DNA from: Lepturacanthus savala
Lineage: Eukaryota > Chordata > Actinopteri > Scombriformes > Trichiuridae
Direction: 5' to 3'
NCBI GenBank assembly: GCA_030544235.1
Contig: CM060470.1
Coordinates: 24,606,098 to 24,670,097 of the forward strand
Length of the DNA stretch: 64,000 nt
In this document: piece after piece, positions 1 to 13,251 of the stretch
How positions within the stretch are numbered: position 1 is the stretch's first letter
Layout of the letters: every line of letters begins with the position of its first letter
Position numbers and translations under genes: made by a program
The notes under the pieces: generated by a model
What the model saw: only the letters and a program-made list of their open reading frames with translations
Told to the model about the DNA's origin: nothing
The model's database searches: none

Positions 1-810
1 TCAGTTAGAGGACCAGAACAATACTTTTACTGCAATACTTTAACTACAGTTTTCTTTCTCAGAGCAGATTCTTATTATCGTGATGCCAGACCATTTGAGA
101 AATTAAATGTTTTTATTGTTGTTGTGAACAGCTTCACTCGAAGGCAAAGCGAGAATCCATCTGCCACAGAGAGGGGAGGGGGACATGGTTTCACTATGGA
201 GATGACAGAGCATGTTTAAGAGTAGTGTTGTACTCAGTCGTGTTATGAGTACCTTGTTTGTCATTATGACGACAGCGACACTACAGGGTAACCAGGCTTC
301 CTGAAATGGCTAAATAATTCCAGGAGCGTACTATGGCATGCTACAGCTAAGATGCAGTGATCCTGGTGCAACTCATACTCCTTTAATTATTGTTCCTCAT
401 ATGTGGATTCATAGTTTTAAATTCATAAATTTGACAGCAATTGTTTGGGTCTTGAACCGAAGATGTACTGAAAAATGTTTCAGGGCAAATACAAAAACCA
501 TTTCACTCCTACCTCTATGGCCAAATGATAGAATTGACTCCAGCAAGGTCAACAAACAAACCTTTGTCACATTGCACAACTGTGTGTAGGCACAAATTTC
601 TTTTTACATGTATTGCCTCAGTCCAGAGGAGTATTGCAGTATTGAGTGTGAAGTTTGTTTGGATGAGGGGGTTTTTAAAAAGCTGCAAGCAGCAATACAG
701 GAGGCTGAGCAATTGCTCTGTTCCAAACAAGCAGGTTGTGACCAGCGCTGCAATTTATAAAACTATAATTATGAAACTTTGACTAACTTGAATTGTTTTC
801 TCGCCCTCAG
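1..810. other. Presumed 5' intron of USP37, no exon recognised
   Basis: This stretch precedes the first recognisable USP37 exon, which starts in phase 0 after a TTTTCTCGCCCTCAG-type acceptor. USP37 proteins begin with roughly 50 residues of a PH-like domain before the point where this exon starts, and I found nothing encoding them here. The first coding exon(s) therefore most likely lie left of the window. The short open frames in this stretch show no family resemblance. Confidence 0.6.
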
Positions 811-3800
811 CTCAACCAGAACGTGAAGCAGGTTAGTCAGAATCTGACCCGGATTATACTGACTCTGAAGGACAACAGTGTCATCACCCTGGATAAGTTG
901 CCCACAACTTTGAGTCAGAAGACTAAAGAATATCTGGAAAAGCTGAAGCAGCCAAAGACAAGTAATTGCGCCTCTACTTATTTTAAGAACTTTGTTGATG
1001 CTTCACTTATAAATGTGAATGATTAAAAGTGGAAGACTATTAAAAGTAAAACTATTAAAAGCAGACTGCATCACTGCTACAGGTCCAATTAGGTGCTTGT
1101 GGACCACAAAAGCATGATCATTTTTTATAAATAGACCATGAAAAAATATTAAACTGGTAAAATAGAGCTTTTTTTAACAAGGCCATAGATAAAGATAATC
1201 CAGTATTTTGCTTCTTCTAGTTATTGACTTATTTTTCTTCCTTTTCAACACCTTTTGATGTTTCTGATGTTATAACTTTAATAGACAGGCACAGCAGATA
1301 TGGCATTATGATAATAGGTCTATGATTGTCTTAATTTAAGTCGAGCTAATGCGGTTGTATTGTCACAACCAGACTGAACTAAATCTTTTCATTCATAAAC
1401 TTTGTTCTGGTTTCTTCTACTTTCTTCATTTCTCAGTTTTAAAATCATCCCATGGAAGTGCAAACTTCAGTGTTCTTGGCAATCGCTCTGTGAAAAATGA
1501 GAGCAATCCTTCAGGGGAGAGACAGGTGAGCAATGCCACAAAACCACATTTTCGCCTTTTAATTTAAACAGAAGTGTGTGATTTCATTTGACTTAAATAT
1601 CCTAACATCTTTCAGACAACACCAAGGCGGCAGAGTGTAGAAGGGCGGGAGGACACAACACCACGGAAGCCTCTGGGCAGCCCAAGTAGAGCAGCCTCCA
1701 CTCCCACTCGCACTGGACTCTCTGAGAACAGGTATGAAGGAAATTTATCGATTATTGCCAATTGTTATTTTTGGGAGGCTGTTCTTAGGACAAATTGAAT
1801 GATCATATTTGATTTCACTGTGATTACAAGTTTAAGTTCGTGGCATGAACTGTTCCTTTTTTTTTTTTTTTTTTTAAATTAGGAGCGAGAAGAGAAAGAG
1901 GCTCCTTAACTCTGAAACTGACCTGACTGAGGACTACCCCAAAGAAAATGACTCCTCTAGGTAAAACCAAGAACCCTAACATGATATATTTGTGATTTTA
2001 AATATAGTTTTACATCTCTTAAGCTTCACTCTGGGATATTTTAATAAATTAATTTTAGACACTCTTTTCACAGTCAATTAACATACTATATTTTCTCAGT
2101 AACAACAAGGCCACTTCAGACCCATCCCGGAAGTTTATGCTGAGCTGCAAAGATAAACTGAAGCAGGCAGAGGAGAACAGGAGCTCGGGTAAACCTCTCT
2201 ATTCTCATCTTGAGTTATTTCTGTATTAACTGTTTTTGCCACTGCCATCTTTAAAAATTACACATCATTGTTGGTGCTACTGTAAGTTGACCCGGTTTTA
2301 CTAGAAGCAGTAATATCTTGTATGTTGACTTTACCTGCATAATCTCTAGGGTTTTATAGAATTCTGTGTATCCTTCACATGTATTGAGTGATTTGTTTTA
2401 GATAGAGAATGAATGTATATTTTATATCCCATTTCATCACACTTTTCATCTTTCCCACAGCTCCACTTGGTTCAACTCCTCTACAGCCAACGTCTTTCTA
2501 CGGCAGCCGATCTGTGACTAAAGACTACAGCCAGAGCCACTCTTTCCTGGACAGGTCAGTTTCTAAAATGTTCGGCTAGAATATGCAGGCTACTAAATGT
2601 TGATGCACATAAGACATATTTTCCATAAGAGGGCACATAGGTATCATTGTGGTAGCAACCTTTCAGCAAGTAGGAGTGTGTCACTTTATAAACGTGTTTA
2701 TTTGAAAACTGTACAGTTTTGTCTTATAATTTCTGAAACTGTGGCTATCAAATCAGAAATTGTAATCACCCTAGAATTGAATGGAAAAGCTCCAAGAATT
2801 TGACAGTTATAGGATGTTTACTTAAACCCCCTCAGACCATCCAGTACATCGCAGACCACCACAGCCAAGAGAAGCCTCTTGTTGCCCAATCACTCCACTC
2901 CTTTCAAGAAGGTTCGCCCCTCTCTGGACTATGGTGGCTGGAACAAGCAGAGACCTTCCACTCTAGCCCAGGCTCAGCCTCCACTGCAAGGGTAAGAATA
3001 TGCTAGATGAGCCCTGATGAAGAGAATCCTTTATCCTACTCAATAAAATATTTGAAAGAATGGATTGTGTGTATTTGAGATGTTGTTAAGCCAGCTAATA
3101 TGCAAGACAAAAATGGGAAATACTGCTGTTGATGTGATGCCACGTGTCCCAATAAAGTCTGTCTCCAGTAGTCAGCTTTGCAGTTGTGATTTATCGAATT
3201 TGCATTTAGTAAGTTGTAAAATGATATTTAAATGTTTATAGTAGTATAAAACCAGGTCTCTGCACCTCTGTACTATCACACTGTCCTTGTGAGAAGTTTT
3301 CTGAACATAGTTTTTTTTGTCGTCAATGTCTAATTCTTCCAACTTGTACATTACAGATTTTCCAACCTGGGCAATACTTGCTATATGAACGCCATTCTGC
3401 AGTCACTCTTCAGCCTCCCCTCCTTCTCCAACGACATGCTGAAGCAGGGCATCCCGTGGAAGAAAGTGCCCATCAACGCATTGCTCAGGTACTGCATATA
3501 TCAGCATCTGTGGATGAGGGCAGATGATGGTGTGTCGGTGTAGGTCAGCAGGTCTACAGATTGTTGAAGAGTTAAAGGAGCCTCTTTTAAATGATGTAAT
3601 TTTATAAAATAGCTTCTGAAATGTTAAATAAAACGCTTAGAACTTTTGACATTGGTCAACAGTACGTCATGCAAGAAATATGTTTCATAATTAACCCGGA
3701 CTAATGAATTATAGTGGTATTTACTTGTTCGTGTCTTTTTTGAGCTGAGTCTTTTTTTGGATGGTGGTTGAAAAGTTTTTCTTATATCGTTCACTCTTTT

Positions 3801-6800
3801 TCTGGAACTTTACTCCTACCAGGCGTTTTGCTCACCTCATGGCTAAGAAGGACGTGGGCTGTCCAGAGACAAAAAAGGACCTCTTGAGGAAAGTGAAGAG
3901 TGCCATCTCCTCTACAGCTGAGCGTTTCTCTGGAAACATGCAGAATGTAAGCTCTCTACTGTCAGCCATTCAGAGATATTGTCTACTGCCACTGGAAAAA
4001 AGTACCTCAAAAGATCTTGTTACACACAAATTATTCTACACCCGTAACCTGGAAAATATATTTGTTTGTGATAGTCTGTACTCTGGTGTATGTAAATATA
4101 TAAAACACAAAATAATTAACTACATTTTCCACATTGTTTTTTCTCCATAGAATTAGTTCTGTTTAGATGAAATGTCTTTATATATTCATTGGGCCCAAAT
4201 CATTCATGTTCATCAGGATGCTCATGAGTTCCTGAGCCAGTGTCTGGACCAGCTGAAGGACGATGTGGAGAAAATGAACAAAAGCTGCACAAATGAAGCC
4301 GCAGCTGCCTCATCTTCTTCCATGGTTTGTGAGAACGGCCATGAGGCGACCGCGCCATCGTTGGCAGCCAAGGCAGCAGAGCCCGGTGATGAGATGGACA
4401 CCTCCCGTGTCTACACCTGCCCTGTAGCGGTCAACATGGAGTTCGAGGTGCAGCACACCATCACATGCAAAGGGTGAGGAGGCCCATTTCCTGCTTGAAC
4501 GAAGAAGTTGTCCTTGTAATTTATTTGTCGATTTGTTTAGAAGCGCTGTGGAAGATGAAAAACATGACTGCCTACATGATGTGTTGCAGCTGTGGTGAGG
4601 TGGTGACGAAGCGAGAGCAGTTCAACGATTTGTCCATCGACCTACCGCGCAGAAAGAAAACCCTCCCACTCCGCTCTATCCAGGACTCTCTGGATCTCTT
4701 TTTTAGGGTGAGTCTTTTCCACTACCAGCTTTACTCATTTTCAACAATTTCAATTTTCACCTTTTATGAAGAGCTATCTCCACATGAAACAAACAGCTGG
4801 ATATGTTTGAGGATGTAATAACATAAGATTCTTTTACAGATGGAGGAAATTGAATACTCATGTGAGAAGTGCAATGGGAAAGCAGCGACTGTTACACATA
4901 AATTCAGCAAACTACCCAGGTATTTACCAAACCTTTAGTAGAACACTAGAAGTTAAATGTACCTTAGTCAGAGTCACAATAGGAATCAGAACCAGGAATT
5001 AGTTAAATAAAGACACTGTTTTTTCTATGGCTGGCTTTAACTAAAAAAAAAATCTTAGTTGATTAATGGTCATTCAAATTATCAGCTATTCTACAGATTT
5101 TTGACTAATCAAAAATAACACATCTGTAAAATAGCATGCAGTAATGGTGAAGGACCTCTCAAATCTAGTTTTTACCAGATATGTTCTCATCTTTTTTTTT
5201 TTTTAAGCTATAACGATTTCAACATGGAAAAATGCATAAAAATCCTTAGATGATCAAACTGATCTACTATGAGGGTTCAGTTTCTGATCTTTCTGATCTT
5301 TTCTTCTTTCAGAGTGCTCATTCTCCATCTGAAACGGTACAGCTTTAATGCTCAACTGTCTCTGAACAGCAAGCTGGGCCAGCAGGTGGTGATCCCCCGC
5401 TACCTGACCCTGCTGTCCCACTGCACTGAATCCACACGCTCCCCTATCAGTCTCGGCTGGAGTTCCCAAGCCTCCATGTAAGACATCCTGAACACTTCTT
5501 GTTATTTAAAACTGTCATATTTATACTACAGGATTTTAATTAAATGCTTTCCTTTGTTGTTCTCAAAGGTCCAGAACACTCAAGACATCACAGTCGGTCA
5601 ACTCCTCCACAGGACCTCTCCGGTAAGTCCAGCTAATTCAAATGGAGAAGAAACTATATTACTATTGCGTTCACAATAGACTAAGCTCTGAACTTCTAGT
5701 TGCTCCAGGTGTGCCGCAATCTGTTCTGCACTTCAGCCTCCTTGATTAATGGAGGCTGTGTGAATAATGTGTCACTTTGAGCACAACTAGAAAATTTGCT
5801 TAAATACAGTATACTGAGTTTTTGATTTGCACTACTTGATTATAAATCCAATCATTTAAGTCCTGTATGTATATATAGGAGGGTTGGAGGGAAGCTGGCC
5901 AACTCCAGCTGCACCTCTATCCTTGTGGATTCTGACTGTGAAGAGGAGACTAACAGAAAGGTGAACACAAGCCGCAAGCGACGATTCAGCAGCTGTCTGC
6001 CTGACGATGAGGACCGAGCCGAAGAGGTGGGCGTTTGCTGACAAAGCACATTGTTCAACATTCTTTTCCATCTCTGTTGCTTTTTTTTGACAGTGTTTTG
6101 TGTTTTCAGCGGGGAGCATTGATGGATTCAGCAGACTTCGGCAGTATAAATGACGATGAAATGCTCGCCGCTGTACTGGAGATGAGTCGTCAGGAGGCGG
6201 GGCTTCCTGCTACACCACTGGAAGACGAGCAAACCAGCAATCCAGACACAGGCTTTGGGGACACGGACGCCCATGACCAGGCCTATCACACAGAGCTGCT
6301 GGACACAGAGAGCAAACAGCCTGCAGGTAGACCGTTAGGAAGGTCAACAGTGTGACATTAGGAAAAAAAACATCTACAAGTCTTGAAAAGTCAATTTTAG
6401 AATAAACTTTAATTTATTATTGTATAATCCATCCATATAATCCATCCAATTTTCTGCCATTTAGCTGGGTACAGGTTGTGTTAATTGATTAGAACTAACT
6501 GTTTACAGCTGGTTAATACTGGTATAAAATAAGTTGAAACACTCAGTCACCTAATAAATGACTGTAGGCTGAATTGTTCCTACCAGTTTCCCGTCATTCT
6601 TTGACTGATAAATAATTTTTAAAAAACTTGACTGTATTTTAAACCATACAGGGACCTGAATACCTGACACATTTTTATACATAGAGGAGTCCATTTTTTG
6701 GCTTTGAATTTTAAATGTAAAATATATTGACTTGCATCAGGGACTTACTCTTACCGTAGAGCTCTGGAAAATGATGTCACACGGCCCCAAATCCAAACGT

Positions 6801-9800
6801 GCTGCCGCTTTGGCAGTAATAAGCATTTCTGGAGTAAATAAATGCAGAGGCAATCTGTTCAGTGACAAAGTAAATTCACTTAACTTTTTTTTTCTTTTCC
6901 TTGATCGATCATCTGTGTTTAGAGTTTAAGGTGTCATAGTTCTGATGGTTGGACACATGAATTGGACCTTTAACACATCCTAAATTTTAACATGTCAGAC
7001 ATGTATTCAGGAGAGAAGCTAATCAGGCTTAGGTGTCAGGAGTCACCATGGAGATGACAGTAAATAACGGTAATCTTGTCCCCCTGCAATGAGCCCGTCT
7101 CACTGCATGTATCACGGCCACATTTTTATTCTGATAAGAAACTAAAAACTTATGTGTTTACCTCTTTCTTTCTCTCTTTCTTTTTGCCATCAGCTTTCCT
7201 GTTTATATCATTTTGTAAAGCAATAAGAGCACAGAGCCCTGACTTTTAGATGTAGAAAGTTGATCAATTTTATCCGGCTACTGCAGGTCTGGACGTGCTT
7301 TTTGGCAGAAATACTATTGAAGAGCCATTATCGATGTTGGCAATATCTAATTCCATTAGTTTTTTTAAAAATCTATATCATTGAAATTGAAACAAGATCA
7401 TGTGAACTCTTTTACTGCCGAAATGGTGACCAGTCCAATAGAAGTCATGTGGTGTCCAGAGCTCTATTACATGTAGCTATAAAACAATCTTTCTGCTTTT
7501 ACACAAGATTGAAATTAATTCTTAACTACTTATTAAAAGTTTACTGACGTGTGTGTTTGTCTTGTGTAGATGTGCTGGATTCCTTGGACTTGACCATGGA
7601 TGAGAACAAGGAGAACCAGACTCCGGAAGGTGTGCAGCAGCAGGGGGAGCTGGACTGGGTCCAGCAGTACAGTCTAGATCAAGAAAGAGAGGAGCAGGAA
7701 TTGCAGCAAGCTCTGGCCCAGAGCCTTCAGGAGCATGTAAGGTTAAAGGCTGGATGACATCTGACCTTCCTTTAAAGAATGGAACAATAGTGCTGCACCG
7801 TCATACGTTGCTATAGAATTATAAAGCCATAAAACCACAACCTGCATCAAATGTAAAGGCTAAAATAAAGCATGTTGAATTGCACTAACTTATATGAAAA
7901 GTGCTACACATAGTTTAGTTATTTGTAGAGCTGTCTTTTTAACGCGTTAATTCGATTAATTAATTATGCCGCAATTTAATGCGTTACAAAATTTAACGCA
8001 ATTAATATATAATTAATAATATTATATATAGTATCAACGGTGGCGAGCTCAGGGGTGAAAGTGAACCGGAACTGTCCGGAACTACATTCCGTTAAAAGAT
8101 ACACGACCGGAACGGCGTTCCGTTAAAAATGAGAAGAAGCTCCCTGTCAAAATCCCATGTTAAATAGAAAGAAGAAAACGATGTACTAAAGTCACATTAG
8201 TTACATTATCTGAGTGCTGCAACAATTCCAGTGTGCTCGTTTCAGTGTAATCTACGCTGTTTCGGTGTCTGTGCCGTTTGGCACAGAGCGACAAATCAGA
8301 GCTGAACAAATGCGTTTCTGATAGACTGATGGACATGTGGTCACGTTATCAGCATCGATAATTCTGATTCAAACCACACGTGTTTGCTCTCACCGAGCAA
8401 AACTGTTGGCACAATGCAGCGCAAAATATACGACTTCTATTATTCATTTTTGAATTGCTATATTGAGCTTAAGTGACTATTTGAGACAACCTTATTTTAT
8501 TTATTTAACTGAATCGCTGTATTTATTTTACACTTTTGAAGACAGCTTTATTTTATTTATTTAACTGTATTACTGTATTTGTTTTACATTTCTGAATAAT
8601 GCACCTGGCCTAACTGCTTCATGAAGCACAGTTCACCAATAAAAAATTGGATTTCAAATCTTCTCTTTTTCTTGATTAGTCATGCACTACAATTTTTTAA
8701 TGCCCTAGAATTCAAATTCTTTTTCAGGAGACCTTTAGCAGATATGACATTAAAATGCGATTAATTTGATTAATTACAAAATCCTGTAATTAATTTGATT
8801 AATTTATTTTTTAATCGACTGACAGCACTAGTTAATAGTTTAGATTTAGATTATTAGATTCTATTATTATAGAATAGATTATCTTTTTTTCTTCTCCCCA
8901 TTCTAAATGTCCTTGATCATGTAGACCTGAAACACTGAAAATGCAAACTTGAAATTTCACACGCTGTATTATAATGATTATATAAATCCTTGTCCCCTCT
9001 CATCCGATGTAGGAAGCTCAAGAGATGAGAGAAGATGATGACCTGAAGAGGGCCACAGAGCTCAGCTTACAAGGTACGAACCAAGATTGTTTGCATGTTA
9101 AGTAACTCCTAGGCCGGTCTCTTTGGCCGGCTCAGTGCTGTACGTTTCGTTGGGTGTTGGCCATCGTTTCATACAGGACATCTGGTGGCTGTCTGAGCCT
9201 GTTAAAGTGGTGGCAGTCAGTGAAAAATAGATCTTTGACTGAGAATCTGTTCTGATAACCAAACTTTATATGAGACATTTTCTTATATGATGACACTGTT
9301 TAACCATAGCACCATTCTGTGCTATACAAATTCTAGATCAGTAACAGTGTCTCCTTTGCACCCAACAGAGTTTAATAATTCCCTGCCTGAGCTGTTGTGC
9401 TCAGATGATGATTCTGGCAACGAGGACATGCTGGACATGGAGTACACTGAAGCAGAAGCTGAGAATTTGAAGAGGAATGCAGAGGTACTTATCATTCCGT
9501 AGTCACAAACACTTCTATCTTATTTAAATAAGCTGAATGGTGTATATAATAAATAAAACACTGATTTATAAAAGTAACTGATACTGTAACTTGATACTTA
9601 TCGATACTCTTGATACTTTTCTATCATTTATTAAACAGGTTCTAATTCCTTAATGTCCATTTTATGTTGCAACTGTATTAGTCTCTTGCCAAATGCTGAA
9701 TTTTTTTTTATCAGTACACATCCGTAATTAAAACATATTTGGGATGTAATGATACATAGACATCATCCACAATAAACTCTGTAATTCACAGAGCGGAGAC

Positions 9801-11420
9801 TTGGCCAACTCTTTCAGACTCATCAGTGTTGTCAGTCACATTGGGAGCAGCTCCTCCTCTGGTAAGCACTACTCTGCTTTTTGTGTCTCTTTTTATTCTG
9901 TGGATTAATTCCTTCTCAACATGTACGAATGTAACGATACGTCATAAACACCTGAAGTGTCTAGTTGGAACTTTTCTAACTATGTCACATGGACGGCTGA
10001 GAGGATGCGGCATTAACATGGTAGCTGTATCCGCTGTACATGGAAAAACTAATATTAATGCGGGTGTAAATTGGATCTTGGTCAAGTGTAAAAGAAAAGA
10101 AGAAAATCTATGGATTATCATTGCACTCTTCTTTCTACTGGTTTAAAGAAACTGATAACATCTACACATAAATCCTCCCTCCCAAAAAATGAATGACCCA
10201 TTCACAGCATTCCTTTCTTTGAACTCAGCAGCTTTGCCTCACTCATTTGCATATTGAGATCGGATCACAATGAGGGTAGTATCATGATAACAAGCACTTC
10301 CTGATACCAGGAGTAAATTCAAAGACCCATTGATCAGATGTTATTATCCAAATAATATATCCTGATGCACATCTCATGTTAACACTGAAGACTTGACACC
10401 TCATAATTTTACTAGTTTCTGCCATGATACGAAATGGAAAAATAAGTGCACAGTAGTTTAGCTCCAGAATTATACTTGTTAAGCAAGAACACAGATGTAC
10501 TGACGATCAAGATCATTAGTAAACAAGGGAGACTGGCAAACGTCTTTACAGTATTTGCTATGTCAGAATCCAAATTAGTGTTATTATATAGAATAGATTT
10601 TAAATGTTTGGCCTCAGTCATTCTGTATAGAGTGATACACTCAGCATGTTGTGTTTCATATTACCTGACCAGATTTACTTGTTCCTTGTGAACCGTTGCA
10701 CAACGTCTCCTCAATGAGGAGCACTCTCCAGATTAAGGTACATTGTTTGGCAATCAGCTGATCGATTCTAAACAATCCCTGCCACCTGCACTCTGTCGTA
10801 GCTAGTCTCCTCAGGCTTGCCGCTACACATTTGGCAGACAAGTAGGGCGAAATAGATCACAGCCAGTGAAATCACCTAATACACGACTGTTTTGACCCGA
10901 CTGTCCTGTTGCTAACCTTATTTTCCTACTGCAGGCCATTACATTAGTGACGTCTATGACATGAAGAAGCAGTCGTGGCTGACCTTCAACGACCTGGACG
11001 TGTCGCGCACCCAGGAAGCTGCCGTCCAGCGAGACCGTGACCGCAGTGGATACATCTTCTTTTACATGCACAAGTTAGTGGGCAGAATAACAAGACAGGG
11101 GTTTTAAAATAAATTAGATGTTTCCTCTAAGGTGTAGACTACAAGTGTTACTGTAGCATATGTCCATCAAATGAAAATGACTGATCCTGACCAGCCTTTT
11201 ATCTGATAGTTCCCCTGAAAGTGGTGAATACCTCACTCCATATTTTGTTTTAGTGTATGTGTTCATGTTAAAGGCGATAATGAGACATCTGGAAGATGCT
11301 CTTACACCTGTTCTTATTTTGTGTATCCTCAGGGATGTATTTGAGCAGCTGTCCGAAATGGAGCGAGCTGGAGCCAGCAGCACTTCAGAGGTGGGAAGGA
11401 ACGTCCTGCAGCCCCTCTGA
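811..11420 (+). CDS. usp37: USP37, ubiquitin carboxyl-terminal hydrolase 37 (5' partial, 22 exons)
   Basis: USP37 is a cysteine deubiquitinase known to oppose APC/C and stabilise cyclin A at G1/S. The exons are 811-961, 1437-1525, 1616-1731, 1883-1960, 2100-2188, 2461-2554, 2836-2991, 3357-3488, 3823-3946, 4217-4473, 4590-4707, 4840-4919, 5313-5477, 5569-5622, 5879-6026, 6110-6326, 7570-7736, 9013-9073, 9369-9484, 9792-9861, 10935-11073 and 11333-11420. They join without a frame break into 902 residues; human USP37 has 979, so about 50 N-terminal residues are missing. The Cys box is GNTCYMNAILQSLF (catalytic Cys codon 3379-3381). The His box GHYISDVYD has its His codon at 10937-10939, followed by WLTFNDLDVS. 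A KEN degron (DENKENQTPEG) lies at the start of exon 7570-7736. Three ubiquitin-interacting motifs are visible: DDEMLAAVLEMS, EQELQQALAQSLQE and DDLKRATELSLQ. The UIMs sit between the two halves of the catalytic domain, as in the family. Confidence 0.96.
7926..8830. mobile_element. Non-autonomous hAT-type element in a USP37 intron
   Basis: The ends read TAGAGCTGTC and GACAGCACTA, a short inverted repeat. AT-rich subterminal blocks contain TTAACGCGTTAA and GATTAATTAAT on both sides. Flanking octamers gttatttg (7918-7925) and gttaatag (8831-8838) match at 6 of 8 bases, fitting an old hAT 8-bp target duplication. The interior has no transposase frame. The ends resemble those of the coding hAT element at 37213-38877, so the two probably belong to related families. 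Confidence 0.65.
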
Positions 11421-11865
11421 ACACTGCATCTACGGACACTATCACACATCAGCAGCTGAATCTGGGTTAGATGGAGCTCTCCTCTGAACAACCTTTAGTA
11501 CTACTGATGGCCGTCCTTTTTTTGGTCGTCTTAAGCCACTTTTTTTCCCCCCTCTGCAAATCATTAAATGACAGGCTAAATCCGCACCTGTAAATACCAA
11601 CACAGGTGAACAAACCTGTCAAGACTCTTTAAGATGCCAGAAATGCAGTTAAAATGTTCAGTGGATCAAATTTTGCCTTCATGTTTTTGGGGCTAGAATT
11701 TTTCTTTGCTATAAACGGTTTTGTAAAGGTTTTTTTTTCTTTGTTGTTACAACTTCAACTTCACCATTCATACAAACTCACTTCAAGGCTACTATCACAC
11801 ACCAGATGCTACTGGAGCTTCATTGATTGTATGTTTGTCAAATCCTTTATTTCCCATATGAACTA

Positions 11866-11871
11866 AATAAA
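11866..11871 (+). terminator. Poly(A) signal of USP37
   Basis: An AATAAA hexamer lies about 450 bp downstream of the USP37 stop codon. It is the first canonical signal after the stop, so it is a plausible 3' end. Later signals cannot be excluded. Confidence 0.5.
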
Positions 11872-13251
11872 GATATATTATATGTTGGATTATAAACTAT
11901 TATAGAGTTTAGAGGGTTGTTGTATTTAGCGGGTACATTTGGTGCAATATTTATGTTCTAGCACAAACTGGCCATCAGCTTTCTGTCAGGAGTGTGTGGA
12001 TTGTTTTCCCAGTTGCTTTTTGTGCTTGACATATTAACCAATTTGTATGTGTGGCTGTCTCCATATTTTATAGCTCTACAAAAAAAAAAAAAAAATCGGT
12101 AAGCTCCATGTGTTTTTCCTACTGAGCTTTTCTCAGTAAAACCCACTTTATTCTTTTGGATTATGAAGACTTGTGCCTCCCAAGAAAACTTTTATAAATG
12201 TGTGTTTCAAGCTTTACTTTGAAAGTTGCACAACCTTTTTGTTTTTGAAAATGTTTGTCAAACCTCAGCAATGTGTAAGTCAGATTTTACTCTTTAAAAA
12301 AAAAAGCCAACAGATTTTTCTATTTATTACAGCATCGGGTTGATTTATCTTGGTTGACCCATCAAGATATGCCACGGCAAGTAGAAGTCATTAATACTAG
12401 ACCACCAGGGATATTAGATATAGTGTAATGTCTTATTTCACATCTTTAAGGCCAGTATTCTTTCCTCAAACTCTCCTCACATTGTTCCTATTGGACCTGC
12501 TTGCTTGTTGAATAGAGCAAATGAATTGTTTTTTTATTGTTTTATTCTTAAACTGGTTCTAATACTCAGCTTTTGTAAGGCTCTTAGCACTGTAAAATGA
12601 AATCTCATTTCGAACTGGTAATCGGCCTTCAAACATGATGTTTACTGAATGTATTCAGATCACATTAAATTATTTCCTATTATTTCCCATGAAATCAGAA
12701 GACATTTGTTCAATATAGCCTAAAAAAAAACAAATCTAGCCCTTTGTGGTTGGTTTTTGGGAAGTGTGCATTATTGGCTGGCTTCCTGTGAGTACAGTAT
12801 TCTGCTGAACCATAAACATATGCCCAGTTATGAAATCAGACAAATTCTCAATTTTTTTCTTTTTCCACCTAGGAGTTAGTCCTGAAACATGGAATCTTCC
12901 TGAACCCCCTGTCCCTCCCAGATGCAGTGTAAAGAGGGTACAAAGTATTTGTGAAGTGAGAATGAGCAGCTTTTTCTATCCTTCATACACAACTGACTTC
13001 TTCTTAAAGCAGATTTTAATAAAATATTACAGTGAAAGTGCACAGATTTCTTGATTTGTTGTGAAAAACTCTTGAATTCTCACTTCCAGTGTTTCTATAG
13101 AATGTCCACACAGCTGTGTATCCACTGCCAGGTGTCCATCCGTGTAAGAATTGAATAAAACAAATCGTCCATCTGGTTACAGAAGAGTGTACGAGCAATA
13201 TCCAAGGTGCTTCGCTTTTCAATCTGTAAGGTTAACAGGCGATGGTCTCTG
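11872..13251. other. Convergent intergenic stretch between USP37 and YBEY
   Basis: This interval lies between the 3' ends of the convergent USP37 and YBEY genes. It is AT-rich with several homopolymer runs. No splice-compatible coding exon, RNA gene or clear repeat was recognised. It must include the YBEY 3' UTR on the minus strand; an ATTAAA-type variant signal on that strand at 13014-13019 is one possible end. Confidence 0.5.

Noticed and set aside
9826..10146. Plus-strand open frame with hydrophobic stretches after a USP37 exon
   Set aside because: It starts in the USP37 exon and reads through the donor into the intron; no independent evidence exists.
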